Made by a program: the position numbers and the translations under genes
The notes under the pieces: model-generated
What the model saw: the letters and a program-made list of their open reading frames with translations, nothing else
Database searches by the model: none
What the model was told of the DNA's origin: nothing
Shown here: piece by piece, positions 31,966 to 41,920 of the stretch
Layout of the letters: the number at the start of each line of letters is the position of its first letter
Position numbering within the stretch: position 1 is the first letter of the stretch
Assembly (NCBI RefSeq): GCF_017876755.1
Contig: NZ_JAGIOO010000001.1
Coordinates: 5,627,786-5,691,785 of the forward strand
Direction of reading: 5' to 3'
Source: Crossiella equi
Lineage (GTDB): Bacteria; Actinomycetota; Actinomycetes; Mycobacteriales; Pseudonocardiaceae
Length of the DNA stretch: 64,000 bases

Positions 31966-32775
31966 ATGCTGAAAAAGATCTTGCCCGTGCTGGTCGCCCT
32001 GACCGCGCTTCTCACCGCCGCGGCACCCGCGTCGGCGGCCCCGAGCTCCGGTGTGGACGACTGGCGCTGCCGCCCGTCGGCGGCGCACCCGCGACCGGTG
32101 GTGCTGCTGCACGGCATGACTGGCAACCGCGACACCTGGGCCTTCGGCGCCCCGAGGATCGCCGCGGCGGGCCACTGCGTGTTCACCACGACCTACGGCC
32201 GCACGCCGGGCGGCCCCGGCCTGGGCCTGGGCGGCTTCGCGCCGATCACCGAGTCCTCGCTGGAGATCGCCTCGTTCGTGGACGCGGTGCTGGCCGCCAC
32301 CGGCAGCACCCAGGTCGACCTGGTGGGCCACTCCGAGGGCGGGTTCCAGGCCCTCTACGTCACCAAGGTGCTGGGCTACGCGCCCAAGGTCGGCACGGTC
32401 GTCGGCCTGGCCCCGTCCACCGACCTGGCCAGCACCCTGCCGCTGCTCGAACTGGCGGGCGGCTGCCCGGCCTGCCACGAGATGGTGCGCGGCGGTGCCG
32501 CCTGGACGCCCCTGCACGACGGCCCGATCACCGTGCCCGGCGTGCGGTACAGCATGATCGCCACCCGCCTGGACCTCATCGCGGTGCCCGCGGGCCCGGC
32601 CTCGTTCATCCGGGAACCCGGTGTGCGCAACCAGTTCATCCAGGACACCTGCCCGCTGGACCCCGTGGGGCACATGAGCGTCGTGCACGACTCCAGCGCG
32701 ATCGACCTGGCCGTGGACGCCCTCGACCCGGGCGCCGGGCACCGCGTGCGGTGTGGACTGGGGCTGCCGGTCTAG
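31966..32775 (+). CDS. Secreted lipase/esterase (class 2 lipase-like)
   Basis: Exported triacylglycerol lipase or esterase. 269 residues. Sec signal peptide of about 28 residues ending ASAA|PSS, then PVVLLHGMTGNRDTWAF, nucleophile GHSEGGFQAL (Ser near 118), and a C-terminal catalytic His in HMSVVHDSS. Four mature Cys residues (WRC, GHC, GGCPAC) could form disulfides. ATG at 31966. The TAG stop shares the CTAG at 32772-32775 with the convergent TPR gene. Confidence 0.85.
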   Translation: MLKKILPVLVALTALLTAAAPASAAPSSGVDDWRCRPSAAHPRPVVLLHGMTGNRDTWAFGAPRIAAAGHCVFTTTYGRTPGGPGLGLGGFAPITESSLEIASFVDAVLAATGSTQVDLVGHSEGGFQALYVTKVLGYAPKVGTVVGLAPSTDLASTLPLLELAGGCPACHEMVRGGAAWTPLHDGPITVPGVRYSMIATRLDLIAVPAGPASFIREPGVRNQFIQDTCPLDPVGHMSVVHDSSAIDLAVDALDPGAGHRVRCGLGLPV

Positions 32776-33161
32776 GTGCCGGTGTCCTTCTCCCGCAGCA
32801 TGATCCGCGCCCGCACCTCGTTGACCGCCTCCAGGTAGTCCGGGGTCGGGTGCATCGCGGCGGCCATGCGCAGCTGCGTGATCGCCTCCTGCAGCCGGGA
32901 CTGCCGTTGCAGCGTGCGGCCCAGCGCGAAGCGCGCGTAGTGGTCCGTCGGGTCCAGCTCCAGCACCCGGCGGAAAGCGCGTTCTGCGCGCTCGAGCTGG
33001 GCCGAGTGCAGGTAACAGCGGGCGGCCAGCAGGTGAACGCTGGGCAGGTCCGGGTCCGACTCCAGGACGGGCTCCAGCCGGCGAAGTGCCTCCATCGGCC
33101 TGTTCGCGGCCAGGAGCGCCTCCGCCCGGCGGTATGCCTCGAAGGTGTCGGTCATGGTCAT
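32772..33161 (-). CDS. Small TPR-repeat protein
   Basis: Protein-interaction module; partner unknown. 129 residues with about three tetratricopeptide repeats (AEALLAANRPMEALRRLEPVLESDPDL, AARCYLHSAQLERAERAFRRVLELDPTD, ALGRTLQRQSRLQEAI). No signal peptide. Two ATGs are close together (33161 and 33155); a TACCGT box lies just upstream, so the transcript may start near the first ATG. Ends tail to tail with the lipase in a shared CTAG. Confidence 0.8.
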   Translation of the reverse strand: MTMTDTFEAYRRAEALLAANRPMEALRRLEPVLESDPDLPSVHLLAARCYLHSAQLERAERAFRRVLELDPTDHYARFALGRTLQRQSRLQEAITQLRMAAAMHPTPDYLEAVNEVRARIMLREKDTGT

Positions 33162-33369
33162 CCCACGGTACGTCCTGCGGACCGGTTCCGCGCCCGCCAT
33201 CCGGGCCATGATCGACACGGTTCGGGTGATTTCGCAGGTCACAGCAGCCAGACCGAGACAATCGCGTCACCTGTCTGACATTCGCCGCGCCAACCTTCAT
33301 CCTGGCGACAAGGGGCGTGCCCGGGTCCGGCTAGGCTCGGCATCGGTCAAGTCCCAGGCTGGGTGATAA

Positions 33370-34671
<1,302 letters not shown>

Positions 34672-34675
34672 ACCC

Positions 34676-35296
34676 GTGGCGGGCCGCGAGCACGACAGCA
34701 GGCGCAGGCGGACGGAGAAGACCTCCGCCGCCTCGGCACGCCGTCCTGAACGCGCCCGCCGCAAGTGGCAGCGACTGGACCGCACCGGCAACGGGGCCGC
34801 CTCCACCGAGGAGGCGCGCCCCGTCCGGGAGCGGGCGGGCGCGGGCCGCGAGCGCAGTGAGACCGCCCGCCGGGGAGCCCCCGCACACCGGCCGCGCAGG
34901 CCGACCGCGGGGCCCGGCGGTGCCTTCCGGCTCTCCTCCACGCGCCGCGCGGCGCTGCTGGCGCTCATCGCCTGCGCGCTGACGCTGTCCATCGCGGTGC
35001 CCCTGCGCAACTACTGGAGCCAGCGCTCGGAGATGCAGCTGGAACTGGAGAACGTGCGCAAGCTCGAGCAGGAGGCGAAGGAGCTGGAGGACCGCAAGGT
35101 CCAGCTCTCCGACCCCACCCAGATCGAGGCCGAGGCGCGTCGCCGCCTCCGCTACGTCCGCCCCGGCGAGACCCCGTACGTCGTGCAGCTGCCCCAGCCG
35201 ACGACCCCCGCGGGCCCGTCGGAGGAGGAGAAGCGCAAGCGCGACAGACCGTGGTACGACCAGCTGTGGGACTCGATCACCGGGAGTGGTTCGTGA
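34676..35296 (+). CDS. Septum formation initiator (FtsB/DivIC-like)
   Basis: Bitopic cell-division protein that joins the FtsL/FtsQ complex at the septum. 206 residues: a long basic, disordered N terminus (about 90 residues rich in Arg/Ala), one membrane segment ([19 protein letters not shown]), a coiled coil ([21 protein letters not shown]), and the conserved [23 protein letters not shown] at 34676 is four bases after eno; the stop overlaps the DUF501 start. Order eno-ftsB-DUF501-ppx matches Rv1023-Rv1026. Confidence 0.9.
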   Translation: MAGREHDSRRRRTEKTSAASARRPERARRKWQRLDRTGNGAASTEEARPVRERAGAGRERSETARRGAPAHRPRRPTAGPGGAFRLSSTRRAALLALIACALTLSIAVPLRNYWSQRSEMQLELENVRKLEQEAKELEDRKVQLSDPTQIEAEARRRLRYVRPGETPYVVQLPQPTTPAGPSEEEKRKRDRPWYDQLWDSITGSGS

Positions 35297-35817
35297 GTGA
35301 GGAAAGGCCGCGCCTGGGACTGGACGTCCCGCCGGTGCGGGAGGAGCTGACCGAGGCCGACCGCGCGGCGGTGACCGCGCAGCTGGGCAGGTCACCGCGT
35401 GGTGTCCGGGCGGTGGCGTACCGCTGTCCGTGTGGTAATCCCGCGGTGCTCCAGACCAACCCCCGGTTGGACGACGGCACCCCGTTCCCCACGATGTACT
35501 ACTCGACCTGCCCCCGGGTGAACTCGATGTTGGGGACGCAGGAGGCCAGCGGTCTGATGAAGGAGATGACCGACCGGCTCGAGACCGACGAGGGCCTCGC
35601 TGACCAGTACCGGAAGGCCCACGAGAGCTACCTCGAGGAGCGCGACTCGATCGAGTCGCTGGGCACCCAGGTCACCGCGGGCGGCATGCCGGACCGCGTG
35701 AAGTGTTTGCACGTACAAGTTGCACATGCACTTGCGTGTGGCAGAGGGGTGAATCCGTTCGGCGACGAATCGGCCGATCGGCTGGGCGAGTGGTGGCGCT
35801 CCGGTAGCTGCGTGTAA
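35293..35817 (+). CDS. DUF501 family protein
   Basis: Conserved actinobacterial protein of unknown function. 174 residues. Cys-containing blocks YRCPCGNPAVLQTNPRL and YYSTCPRVNSMLGTQEA near the middle and KCLHVQVAHALACGRGVNPFGD near the C terminus suggest a metal site. GTG at 35293 overlaps the ftsB stop (GTGA). In mycobacteria ppx follows directly; here two extra genes intervene. Confidence 0.9.
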   Translation: MSEERPRLGLDVPPVREELTEADRAAVTAQLGRSPRGVRAVAYRCPCGNPAVLQTNPRLDDGTPFPTMYYSTCPRVNSMLGTQEASGLMKEMTDRLETDEGLADQYRKAHESYLEERDSIESLGTQVTAGGMPDRVKCLHVQVAHALACGRGVNPFGDESADRLGEWWRSGSCV

Positions 35818-35849
35818 GGCGGCTCGGCTCTCTGTGGAACTCGGGGAGC

Positions 35850-35877
35850 TTGCTTGCGCCCAACGGGTCGCTACACT
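35850..35877 (+). promoter_or_regulatory. Putative promoter of the Uma2-family gene
   Basis: TTGCTT (35850-35855) and TACACT (35872-35877) are separated by 16 bases. The Uma2 ATG is about 80 bases downstream. This would make Uma2 independent of the eno operon. Confidence 0.4.
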
Positions 35878-35960
35878 CGTGCACCTCGTGTACGGCAGCC
35901 GAGTCGTCGCAGGTCACCGCCTTGCAACGGGGGTGGATCGTGGGCATGAGGAGCGCCACC

Positions 35961-36521
35961 ATGGGTAATGTCCCCGCGCTTCCGCACGGCAGGCCCTTGA
36001 CGCGGCTGGACCTGGAGGCGATGCCTCATGACGGCCATCGCTACGAGCTCGTGGACGGGGTGCTCACGGTGAGCCCGTCGCCCCGTCCACTCCACCAGCG
36101 CGCCATCCTCCGGCTGATCATGGCGCTGGAACCGCACTGCCCGGAGCAGTACGAGATCCTCCCGGCCCCGGTGGACGTGGTGCTGGCCGAGGACACCGTG
36201 CTCATCCCGGACGTGGTCCTCGCGCACGTCGACGACTGGACCGAGCGCGGCCTGTTCGGGCCGCCGCTGCTCGCGGTCGAGGTGTTCTCACCGAGCACCA
36301 AGCGGTTCGACCTGGACCTCAAGCGCGCCCGCATGCAGGCCGCGGGCTGCCCGAACTACTGGGTGGTCGACCCGGACGAGCCCGCGCTGCGCTGCTGGGC
36401 GCTGCGGGAGGGCCGGTACGAGGAGGTCGCGCACGTGCGCGGCGAGGAGTCCGCGGTTTTGGCCACCCCGTTCCCGGTTACCCTCTGCCCGGCGGAGTTG
36501 ATCTCTCCCCGACGGCGATAA
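35961..36521 (+). CDS. Uma2 family protein (DUF820, PD-(D/E)XK nuclease fold)
   Basis: Putative restriction-endonuclease-like protein of unknown role; many actinobacteria and cyanobacteria carry large sets of these. 186 residues. Fold markers: YELVDGVLTVSPSPRPLHQ, the acidic PDVVLAHVDD and AVEVFSPSTKRFDLDLK (D...ExK-type arrangement), and YWVVDPDEP. The ATG at 35961 is preferred because GAGGAG (35948-35953) is seven bases upstream; an ATG at 35946 would lack this. It interrupts the usual DUF501-ppx neighbourhood. Confidence 0.85.
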   Translation: MGNVPALPHGRPLTRLDLEAMPHDGHRYELVDGVLTVSPSPRPLHQRAILRLIMALEPHCPEQYEILPAPVDVVLAEDTVLIPDVVLAHVDDWTERGLFGPPLLAVEVFSPSTKRFDLDLKRARMQAAGCPNYWVVDPDEPALRCWALREGRYEEVAHVRGEESAVLATPFPVTLCPAELISPRRR

Positions 36522-36706
36522 CACCCGCTGATGCCTCTGACCGAGGGGTTGCGGCGGTGTTACGTGACATTCCTGGTACCCGCTCGTTGTGGTCAGTACC
36601 GTGGGAAACGGTGACACGGAGCCGCTGATCAGGCAGGCTGGCGCACGGCATGACGGGGGGCACGGCCGCGCGCGCAGCCGGTCGTGAGGGTGAGGAGAGG
36701 TTGTTC

Positions 36707-37993
36707 GTGGGTGCTCCGAACGGGCCTGGTTTCGTGGCGGCGACGACACGGAAGCGGCGCAAGGGTCGGAGGCTGATCGCGGCGGCCGCGGTCACCGCGG
36801 CGGTGGTCACCCCCGGTCTGCTGGCCGGAACCGGCGCACTGGCGTTCACGCCGGTCGCGAACGTCGGCACTGGCCCGGCCGAGCTGCCCAAGGCGGGCGA
36901 CATCCTCGCGCTGCTCCAGGACAACAGCCACCTCGGCGTCGGCGGCGAGCTGCCCAGCGGCTTCGACTCGGTCAGCCTTGAGCTGGTCAACGCGTTGCGC
37001 GAGACCGGGTCCGGCCTGCCGGACGACCCGTTCAGCCCCGGCGGCGGTGCCAACGGCATCCCCGGCACGGTGCTCCAGGCCTACCAGCGGGCCGCGCAGA
37101 CCCTCAGCGTCACCACGCCCGGCTGCGGTCTGCCCTGGCAGCTGCTGGCCGGTATCGGCAAGATCGAGTCCAACCACGCGGCCAGCGGCCGGCTCGACAT
37201 CAACGGCAACGCCACCCCGCGCATCCTCGGCCCGCGCCTGGACGGCCGGCCCGGGTTCGCCACCATCCGCGACACCGACGGCGGCGCGCTGGACAACGAC
37301 ACCGTCTACGACCGCGCGGTCGGCCCGATGCAGTTCATCCCGGGCACCTGGCGCGGGTACGCCTCCGACGGCAACGGGGACGGCAAGTCCGACCCGAACA
37401 ACATCTTCGACGCCGCGCTCGGCGCCGGGAACTACCTGTGCTCGGGCGGGCTGAACCTGCGCGAGGCCACCGGGCTGTCCGCCGCGATCTTCCGCTACAA
37501 CCGCTCCACCCAGTACGTGCAGAACGTGCTGTCCTGGATGGAGCGCTACACGAGCGGGGTCGACGTGCTGGACCCGGGCACGCCGCTCAACCCGACCGAC
37601 CCGGGCCTGGCGCAGCCGCCGCCCCAGGGCGGGGTCACGCCGCCGCCCACGGGCAACCCCGGCAACCCGCCCCCGCAGGTCACCACGACCACCACGGCCA
37701 CGACCACGCCGGGTGGCGGCACCACGACGACCACCACGACGTCGAAGACCACGACCACCACGACGACGACCACGACCACGACGACCACCACGACGTCGAA
37801 GACCACGACCTCGGTCACGCCGACCTGCACCACGACCACCACGGTCACCTCGACCTCGAACGGCCAGCCGCCCGCGTCCGCGACGATCACCTCGACCACG
37901 CCCGGCACCTGCGCCACGCCCCAGGTCACGGCGACCGGCCAGGGCGCGCCGCCGGAGGTGGCCAAGACCAACGCGGTGCGGCCCGGTCAGTAG
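36707..37993 (+). CDS. SLT transglycosylase with threonine-rich C-terminal tail, copy 3
   Basis: Third lytic-transglycosylase-like protein of the window. 428 residues from the GTG at 36707, which has AGGAGAGG six bases upstream; an ATG at 36650 would add 19 residues. A signal/anchor segment (LIAAAAVTAAVVTPGLLAGTGALAF), a linker, the SLT domain at about residues 125-280 (GIGKIESNHAASGRLD, DRAVGPMQFIPGTWRGY, GNGDGKSDPNNIFDAALGAGNYLC, RYNRSTQYV), a Pro/Gly segment, then about 50 residues of almost pure Thr broken by Ser-Lys, and a Thr/Ser/Pro end with two Cys. The tail could span the wall and be O-glycosylated; no LPXTG motif is seen. Confidence 0.86.
   Translation: MGAPNGPGFVAATTRKRRKGRRLIAAAAVTAAVVTPGLLAGTGALAFTPVANVGTGPAELPKAGDILALLQDNSHLGVGGELPSGFDSVSLELVNALRETGSGLPDDPFSPGGGANGIPGTVLQAYQRAAQTLSVTTPGCGLPWQLLAGIGKIESNHAASGRLDINGNATPRILGPRLDGRPGFATIRDTDGGALDNDTVYDRAVGPMQFIPGTWRGYASDGNGDGKSDPNNIFDAALGAGNYLCSGGLNLREATGLSAAIFRYNRSTQYVQNVLSWMERYTSGVDVLDPGTPLNPTDPGLAQPPPQGGVTPPPTGNPGNPPPQVTTTTTATTTPGGGTTTTTTTSKTTTTTTTTTTTTTTTTSKTTTSVTPTCTTTTTVTSTSNGQPPASATITSTTPGTCATPQVTATGQGAPPEVAKTNAVRPGQ
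37684..37830 (+). repeat. Low-complexity ACC/ACG tract encoding poly-threonine
   Basis: Repeated ACC and ACG codons, with two near-identical ACGTCGAAGACCACGACC islands (Thr-Ser-Lys-Thr). Such tracts are prone to slippage in multiples of three bases, changing linker length without breaking the frame. Confidence 0.85.
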
Positions 37994-38031
37994 GGTTTGC
38001 GCGGTAGGAATCCGCGTGAACGGGGTGGGCT

Positions 38032-38985
38032 ATGCCGAGGGTCGGTGCGATCGACTGCGGGACGAACTCGATTCGCCTGCTGGTCGCCGACGTGACGGTG
38101 CGCGAGGACGGCAGCCGCTGGCTGCGTGACGTGCACCGGGAGACCCGCATCGTGCGCCTGGGCCAGGGCGTGGACGCCACCGGCGTGCTGGCGCCGGAGG
38201 CCATCGAGCGCACGCGCGTCGAGCTCGCCGACTACACCGCGATCCTGCGCCGCAAGGGCGTGCAGCGGGTGCGCATGGTCGCCACCTCGGCCACCCGCGA
38301 CGCGGGCAACCGCGAGGACTTCTTCGGCATGGTCCGTGAGACGCTCGGAGCCGAGGCGGAGGTCATCTCCGGGCACGAGGAGGCGACCCTGTCCTTCCAG
38401 GGCGCTGTGGCCGATCTGGAGCCCGAGGACGGGCCCTTCGTGGTCGTGGACCTCGGCGGCGGCTCGACCGAGGTCGTGCTGGGCGAGTGGGACGGCGTGC
38501 GGGCCACCGTGCTGGCCGCCCGCTCGGTCGACATCGGCTGCGTGCGCATCACCGAGCGCTGCCTGCGCAGCGACCCGCCCACGGCCGCGGAGCTGGCCGA
38601 AGCCGGCCAGGTCGTCGACGCCGAACTGGCCAAGGCCTTCGAGGTCGTGGACGTCAGCAAGGCCCGCACCTGGGTGGGTGTCGCGGGCACGATGACCACC
38701 CTGTCGGGCATCAAGATGGACCTCCCGAGCTACGACTCGGACGCCATCCACCTGTCAAGGCTCCAGATGGACGACTTGCTGCACACGACCGAGCGGGTGC
38801 TCGGGATGCCGAGGGACGAGCGAGCGGCCCTCGGCGTGATGCACCCGGGCCGCGTCGACGTCATCGGTGGCGGTGCGTTAGTGACCGCCAAGATCGCCGA
38901 AGAACTGCGCGAACGCGCCGGAATCGGGGAGCTGGTCGTCAGTGAGCACGACATTCTCGACGGCATCGCGTTGTCGATCGTTTGA
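38032..38985 (+). CDS. ppx: Exopolyphosphatase / guanosine pentaphosphate phosphohydrolase (Ppx/GppA)
   Basis: Removes phosphate from polyphosphate or converts pppGpp to ppGpp. 317 residues, the short Ppx/GppA form like mycobacterial Ppx2. ASKHA-type motifs: GAIDCGTNSIRLLVADV, VATSATRDAGNREDF, the catalytic EVISGHEEATLSFQG, and VVDLGGGSTEVVL; near the C terminus DVIGGGALVTAKI. The codon for Leu in GGGALV is TTA (38878-38880), rare in this genome. ATG at 38032; a small CGCGG/CCGCG hairpin (38000-38016) precedes it. Confidence 0.92.
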   Translation: MPRVGAIDCGTNSIRLLVADVTVREDGSRWLRDVHRETRIVRLGQGVDATGVLAPEAIERTRVELADYTAILRRKGVQRVRMVATSATRDAGNREDFFGMVRETLGAEAEVISGHEEATLSFQGAVADLEPEDGPFVVVDLGGGSTEVVLGEWDGVRATVLAARSVDIGCVRITERCLRSDPPTAAELAEAGQVVDAELAKAFEVVDVSKARTWVGVAGTMTTLSGIKMDLPSYDSDAIHLSRLQMDDLLHTTERVLGMPRDERAALGVMHPGRVDVIGGGALVTAKIAEELRERAGIGELVVSEHDILDGIALSIV

Positions 38986-38991
38986 AGGACA

Positions 38992-39013
38992 GTCCGTCAA
39001 TCGATTGACGGAC
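38992..39013 (+). terminator. Perfect palindrome after ppx
   Basis: GTCCGTCAA-TCGA-TTGACGGAC is a 22-base perfect palindrome (38992-39013) 7 bases after the ppx stop, followed by ATCTTT. It reads as a rho-independent terminator with a short T-run. Confidence 0.65.
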
Positions 39014-39039
39014 ATCTTTCCGTGAAGAATCCGGTCACG

Positions 39040-39116
39040 TTGCGTAGTCGTAACTTGTTATTCAGTTGACAAAATTGACGATCGTGACCGGGTTGTGACC
39101 GTCCTCAGGTGTAGTT
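39040..39116 (+). promoter_or_regulatory. AT-rich control region of the peptide transporter
   Basis: A locally AT-rich stretch with TTGCGT (39040-39045), TTGACA (39066-39071), TTGACG (39075-39080) and TAGTTC (39112-39117). Several -35-like boxes are visible but no pair with a 16-18 base spacer is convincing. Confidence 0.35.
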
Positions 39117-39231
39117 CGTTGGGTTGAGCCGATTACGGTCCCTCTCACGGTTCGGGAAGGGTTCCCGTGGCCGTTCGGGCGGTGCTCGCGAACTTCATCG
39201 TGAGGCACGCCGTGTAGGTGGGAGGACGTAC

Positions 39232-40863
39232 ATGCGGAAGGGACGCGCGCTGTCCTTGGTCGCGCTGCCGATCGCGGCTTCGCTGGCCTTGACGGCCTGT
39301 GGCGGCGGTAGCGACACCGGCACCGGCAGTGGGTCGGCTGACGGCGCTATCACGATCAATGGCACCGAGCCGGAGAACCCGTTGATTCCCGGCAACACCA
39401 ACGAGGTCGGCGGTGGCAAGGTCATTGACGCCGTCTTCTCCAAGCTCGTCCGGTACAGCCCGACCGACGCCAGCCCGCAGAACGAGATCGCGGAGTCGAT
39501 CACCTCGTCTGAGGGCGGCACGCTGTACACCATCAAGCTGAAGTCGGGCTGGACCTTCCACGACGGCACCCCGATCAAGGCCGAGAACTTCGTGAAGGCG
39601 TGGAACTACACCGCCTACGCGCCCAACGGCCAGCAGACCGCGAGCTTCTTCGAGTCCATCGAGGGCTACAAGGACGTTTTCGCCAAGGACCCCGACGGCA
39701 CCGGTCCGCAGAAGCCGCCCACCCCGCCGAAGAGCGAGATGTCCGGCCTGAAGGTCGTTGACGACACGACCTTCACCGTGAAGCTGTCGGCGCCGTTCTC
39801 GGTGTTCCCGACCATGGTCGGCTACAGCGCCTTCTCGCCGCTGCCCGACAAGTTCTTCGCCGACCCGGCCGCCTTCGGCAAGGCACCGATTGGCTCCGGC
39901 CCCTTCAAGTTCGTCTCGTGGGACAACGGGCAGGCCATCAAGGTCACCCGCTACGAGGACTACAAGGGCACCAAGCCGAAGGTGAAGGACGTCACCTTCA
40001 AGATCTACGAGAAGACCGACGCGGCCTACCAGGACGTCATCACCGGCAGCCTCGACTTCCTCGACACGATCCCGACCTCGGCGATCGCGGGTGGCAAGTA
40101 CAAGGCCGACCTGGCCGGCCAGGTCATCGAGCGCCCGACCCTGGTGAACACCACCCTGGCGTTCCCGCTCTACAGCGACAAGTTCAAGAACCCGGACTTC
40201 CGCAAGGCCATCTCCCTGGCGATCAACCGCGAGGAGATCTCGCAGAAGATCTTCGAGGGCTCGCGCAAGCCGGCGACCTCCTGGGTCGTCGACGGCCTCA
40301 AGGGCTACAAGGAAGGCCAGTGCGAGTTCTGCAAGTTCGACCCGGCCAAGGCCAAGGAGCTGCTCACCAAGTCCGGTGTGAAGGAAGACATCCAGATCAC
40401 CTACAACGCCGACGGTGACCACAAGACCTGGATCGACGCGGCCTGCAACAGCATCAAGAACACCCTGGGCATCGGCTGCCAGGGCGACCCGGTGCCGAGC
40501 TTCCAGGTCCAGCGCCAGCGTGCCAACGCCAAGCAGTTCACCTCGCTCTACCGGACCGGCTGGCAGGCCGACTACCCGTCGATCGAGAACTTCCTGAACC
40601 CGCTGCTGCGCAGCAACGCCTCCTCCAACGACGGTGACTACTCCAACCCCGCCGTGGACGCCAAGCTCGCCGAGGCCGACAAGGCCCCGAACGAGGACGA
40701 GGCGATCAAGCTCTACCAGGAGGCGGAGAAGCTGATCTCCAACGACATGCCGACCATCCCGATGTTCGTCGCCGTTGGGCAGTCCGCTTTCTCCAAGAAC
40801 GTGAAGAACGTCACGGTCACTCCGTTCCGTACGCTCGACCTGCTGTCGATCACGACGGCTTGA
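39232..40863 (+). CDS. Peptide ABC transporter substrate-binding lipoprotein (SBP_bac_5)
   Basis: Binds oligopeptides outside the membrane and hands them to the permease. 543 residues. Signal peptide with lipobox LTAC (Cys near residue 23), then NGTEPENPLIPGNTNE, the family hallmark VRYSPTDASPQNEIAES and KSGWTFHDGTPIKAENFVKAWN, and FRKAISLAINREEI. ATG at 39232 with GGAGG six bases upstream. First gene of a five-gene operon; a strong hairpin follows before the first permease gene. Confidence 0.92.
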   Translation: MRKGRALSLVALPIAASLALTACGGGSDTGTGSGSADGAITINGTEPENPLIPGNTNEVGGGKVIDAVFSKLVRYSPTDASPQNEIAESITSSEGGTLYTIKLKSGWTFHDGTPIKAENFVKAWNYTAYAPNGQQTASFFESIEGYKDVFAKDPDGTGPQKPPTPPKSEMSGLKVVDDTTFTVKLSAPFSVFPTMVGYSAFSPLPDKFFADPAAFGKAPIGSGPFKFVSWDNGQAIKVTRYEDYKGTKPKVKDVTFKIYEKTDAAYQDVITGSLDFLDTIPTSAIAGGKYKADLAGQVIERPTLVNTTLAFPLYSDKFKNPDFRKAISLAINREEISQKIFEGSRKPATSWVVDGLKGYKEGQCEFCKFDPAKAKELLTKSGVKEDIQITYNADGDHKTWIDAACNSIKNTLGIGCQGDPVPSFQVQRQRANAKQFTSLYRTGWQADYPSIENFLNPLLRSNASSNDGDYSNPAVDAKLAEADKAPNEDEAIKLYQEAEKLISNDMPTIPMFVAVGQSAFSKNVKNVTVTPFRTLDLLSITTA

Positions 40864-40872
40864 TGCTCTAGT

Positions 40873-40910
40873 AGGAGCCGGTCCACCGGAGCGCCGGTGG
40901 ACCGGCTCCT
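40873..40910 (+). terminator. Intra-operon hairpin between binding protein and permease genes
   Basis: A perfect 17-bp stem: AGGAGCCGGTCCACCGG (40873-40889), loop AGCG, and its complement (40894-40910), followed by GGCTTTGC. It starts 10 bases after the binding-protein stop. It probably acts as a partial terminator or RNA-stability barrier giving excess binding protein over membrane subunits. Confidence 0.75.
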
Positions 40911-40993
40911 GGCTTTGCTACCACCATGTCGCGGACTGTCGGGGTCCCGTTGTTCCCACGGGGACCCGGCTGGTCGAGTCGAGGAAGTGACCC

Positions 40994-41920
40994 ATGGGCC
41001 GCTATGTGGCCAGACGGCTTTTGCAACTCGTCCCAGTGTTCCTGGGAACGACGTTCCTGATCTATTTCCTGGTGTGGTCCGTGCCCGGCGATCCGTTCGC
41101 GGGCAAGTGCGGAGACCGGCCCTGCCCGGACTCCTACGTGAACCTCATGCGGGACAAGTTCAACATGGATGACCCCGTGGTCATCCAGTACGGCAAGTAC
41201 CTGCTGAACCTCGTGCAGGGTGATTTCGGTGAGACCTTCTCCGGCGTCTCAGTCGGCAAGCTCATCGGCCAGGCATACCCGGTGACCATCAAGCTCGCCA
41301 TCGTCGCGCTCATCATCGAAGCGGTTATCGGCGTTCTCGCGGGCATCGTGACCGGTCTCCGCGGCCGAGGGTTCCTGGACAGCCTCGTTCTGGTCTCCAC
41401 CCTGTTCCTGATCTCCCTGCCGGTCTTCGTCACCGGTTTCGTGATCCAGATCGTGTTCGGCCTCCAGCTCGGGATAATCAACCCGACAGTGCCGGCCAAT
41501 CCGGGCTTCGCGGACCTCATAGTCCCGGGATTCGTGCTGGGCAGCCTCTCCATGGCCTACGTGACCAGGCTGATGCGCACGAGCATCGCGGAGAACAAGC
41601 GCTCCGACTACGTCCGCACCGCCGTCGCGAAGGGCCTGGCTCCGCGCCGAGTGGTGGGTGTGCACCTGCTGCGCAACTCCGCCATCCCGGTCATCACGTT
41701 CCTGGGCACCGACCTGGGCTCGCTGATGGGCGGCGCCATCGTCACCGAGGGCATCTTCAACATCAAGGGCATCGGCGGTCTGATCTTCCGCTCGATCACC
41801 ACCAAGGAAGGCGCCACCGTCACAGGTGTGGTCACCCTGCTGGTGATCGTCTACCTGCTGATGAACTTGCTCGTTGACCTGCTCTACGCCGTGCTCGACC
41901 CGAGGATTCGCTATGACTGA
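40994..41920 (+). CDS. Peptide ABC transporter permease (OppB/DppB type)
   Basis: Membrane subunit of the peptide importer. 308 residues, six membrane segments; the N-terminal family signature reads RRLLQLVPVFLGTTFLIYFLVWSVPGDPF, and the EAA loop is RTAVAKGLAPRRVVGVHLLRNSAIPVITF. ATG at 40994 preceded by GAGGAAG. Its last 8 bases overlap the next permease gene. Confidence 0.93.
   Translation: MGRYVARRLLQLVPVFLGTTFLIYFLVWSVPGDPFAGKCGDRPCPDSYVNLMRDKFNMDDPVVIQYGKYLLNLVQGDFGETFSGVSVGKLIGQAYPVTIKLAIVALIIEAVIGVLAGIVTGLRGRGFLDSLVLVSTLFLISLPVFVTGFVIQIVFGLQLGIINPTVPANPGFADLIVPGFVLGSLSMAYVTRLMRTSIAENKRSDYVRTAVAKGLAPRRVVGVHLLRNSAIPVITFLGTDLGSLMGGAIVTEGIFNIKGIGGLIFRSITTKEGATVTGVVTLLVIVYLLMNLLVDLLYAVLDPRIRYD

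Noticed and set aside
37546-37971. A Val-only-rich frame antisense to the Thr tract
   Set aside because: It is the reverse reading of ACC/ACG repeats (GGT/CGT) and has no plausible protein fold.
39066-39094. TTGACA at 39066 as a definite promoter
   Set aside because: No -10-like hexamer lies 16-18 bases downstream, so only a general control region is reported.
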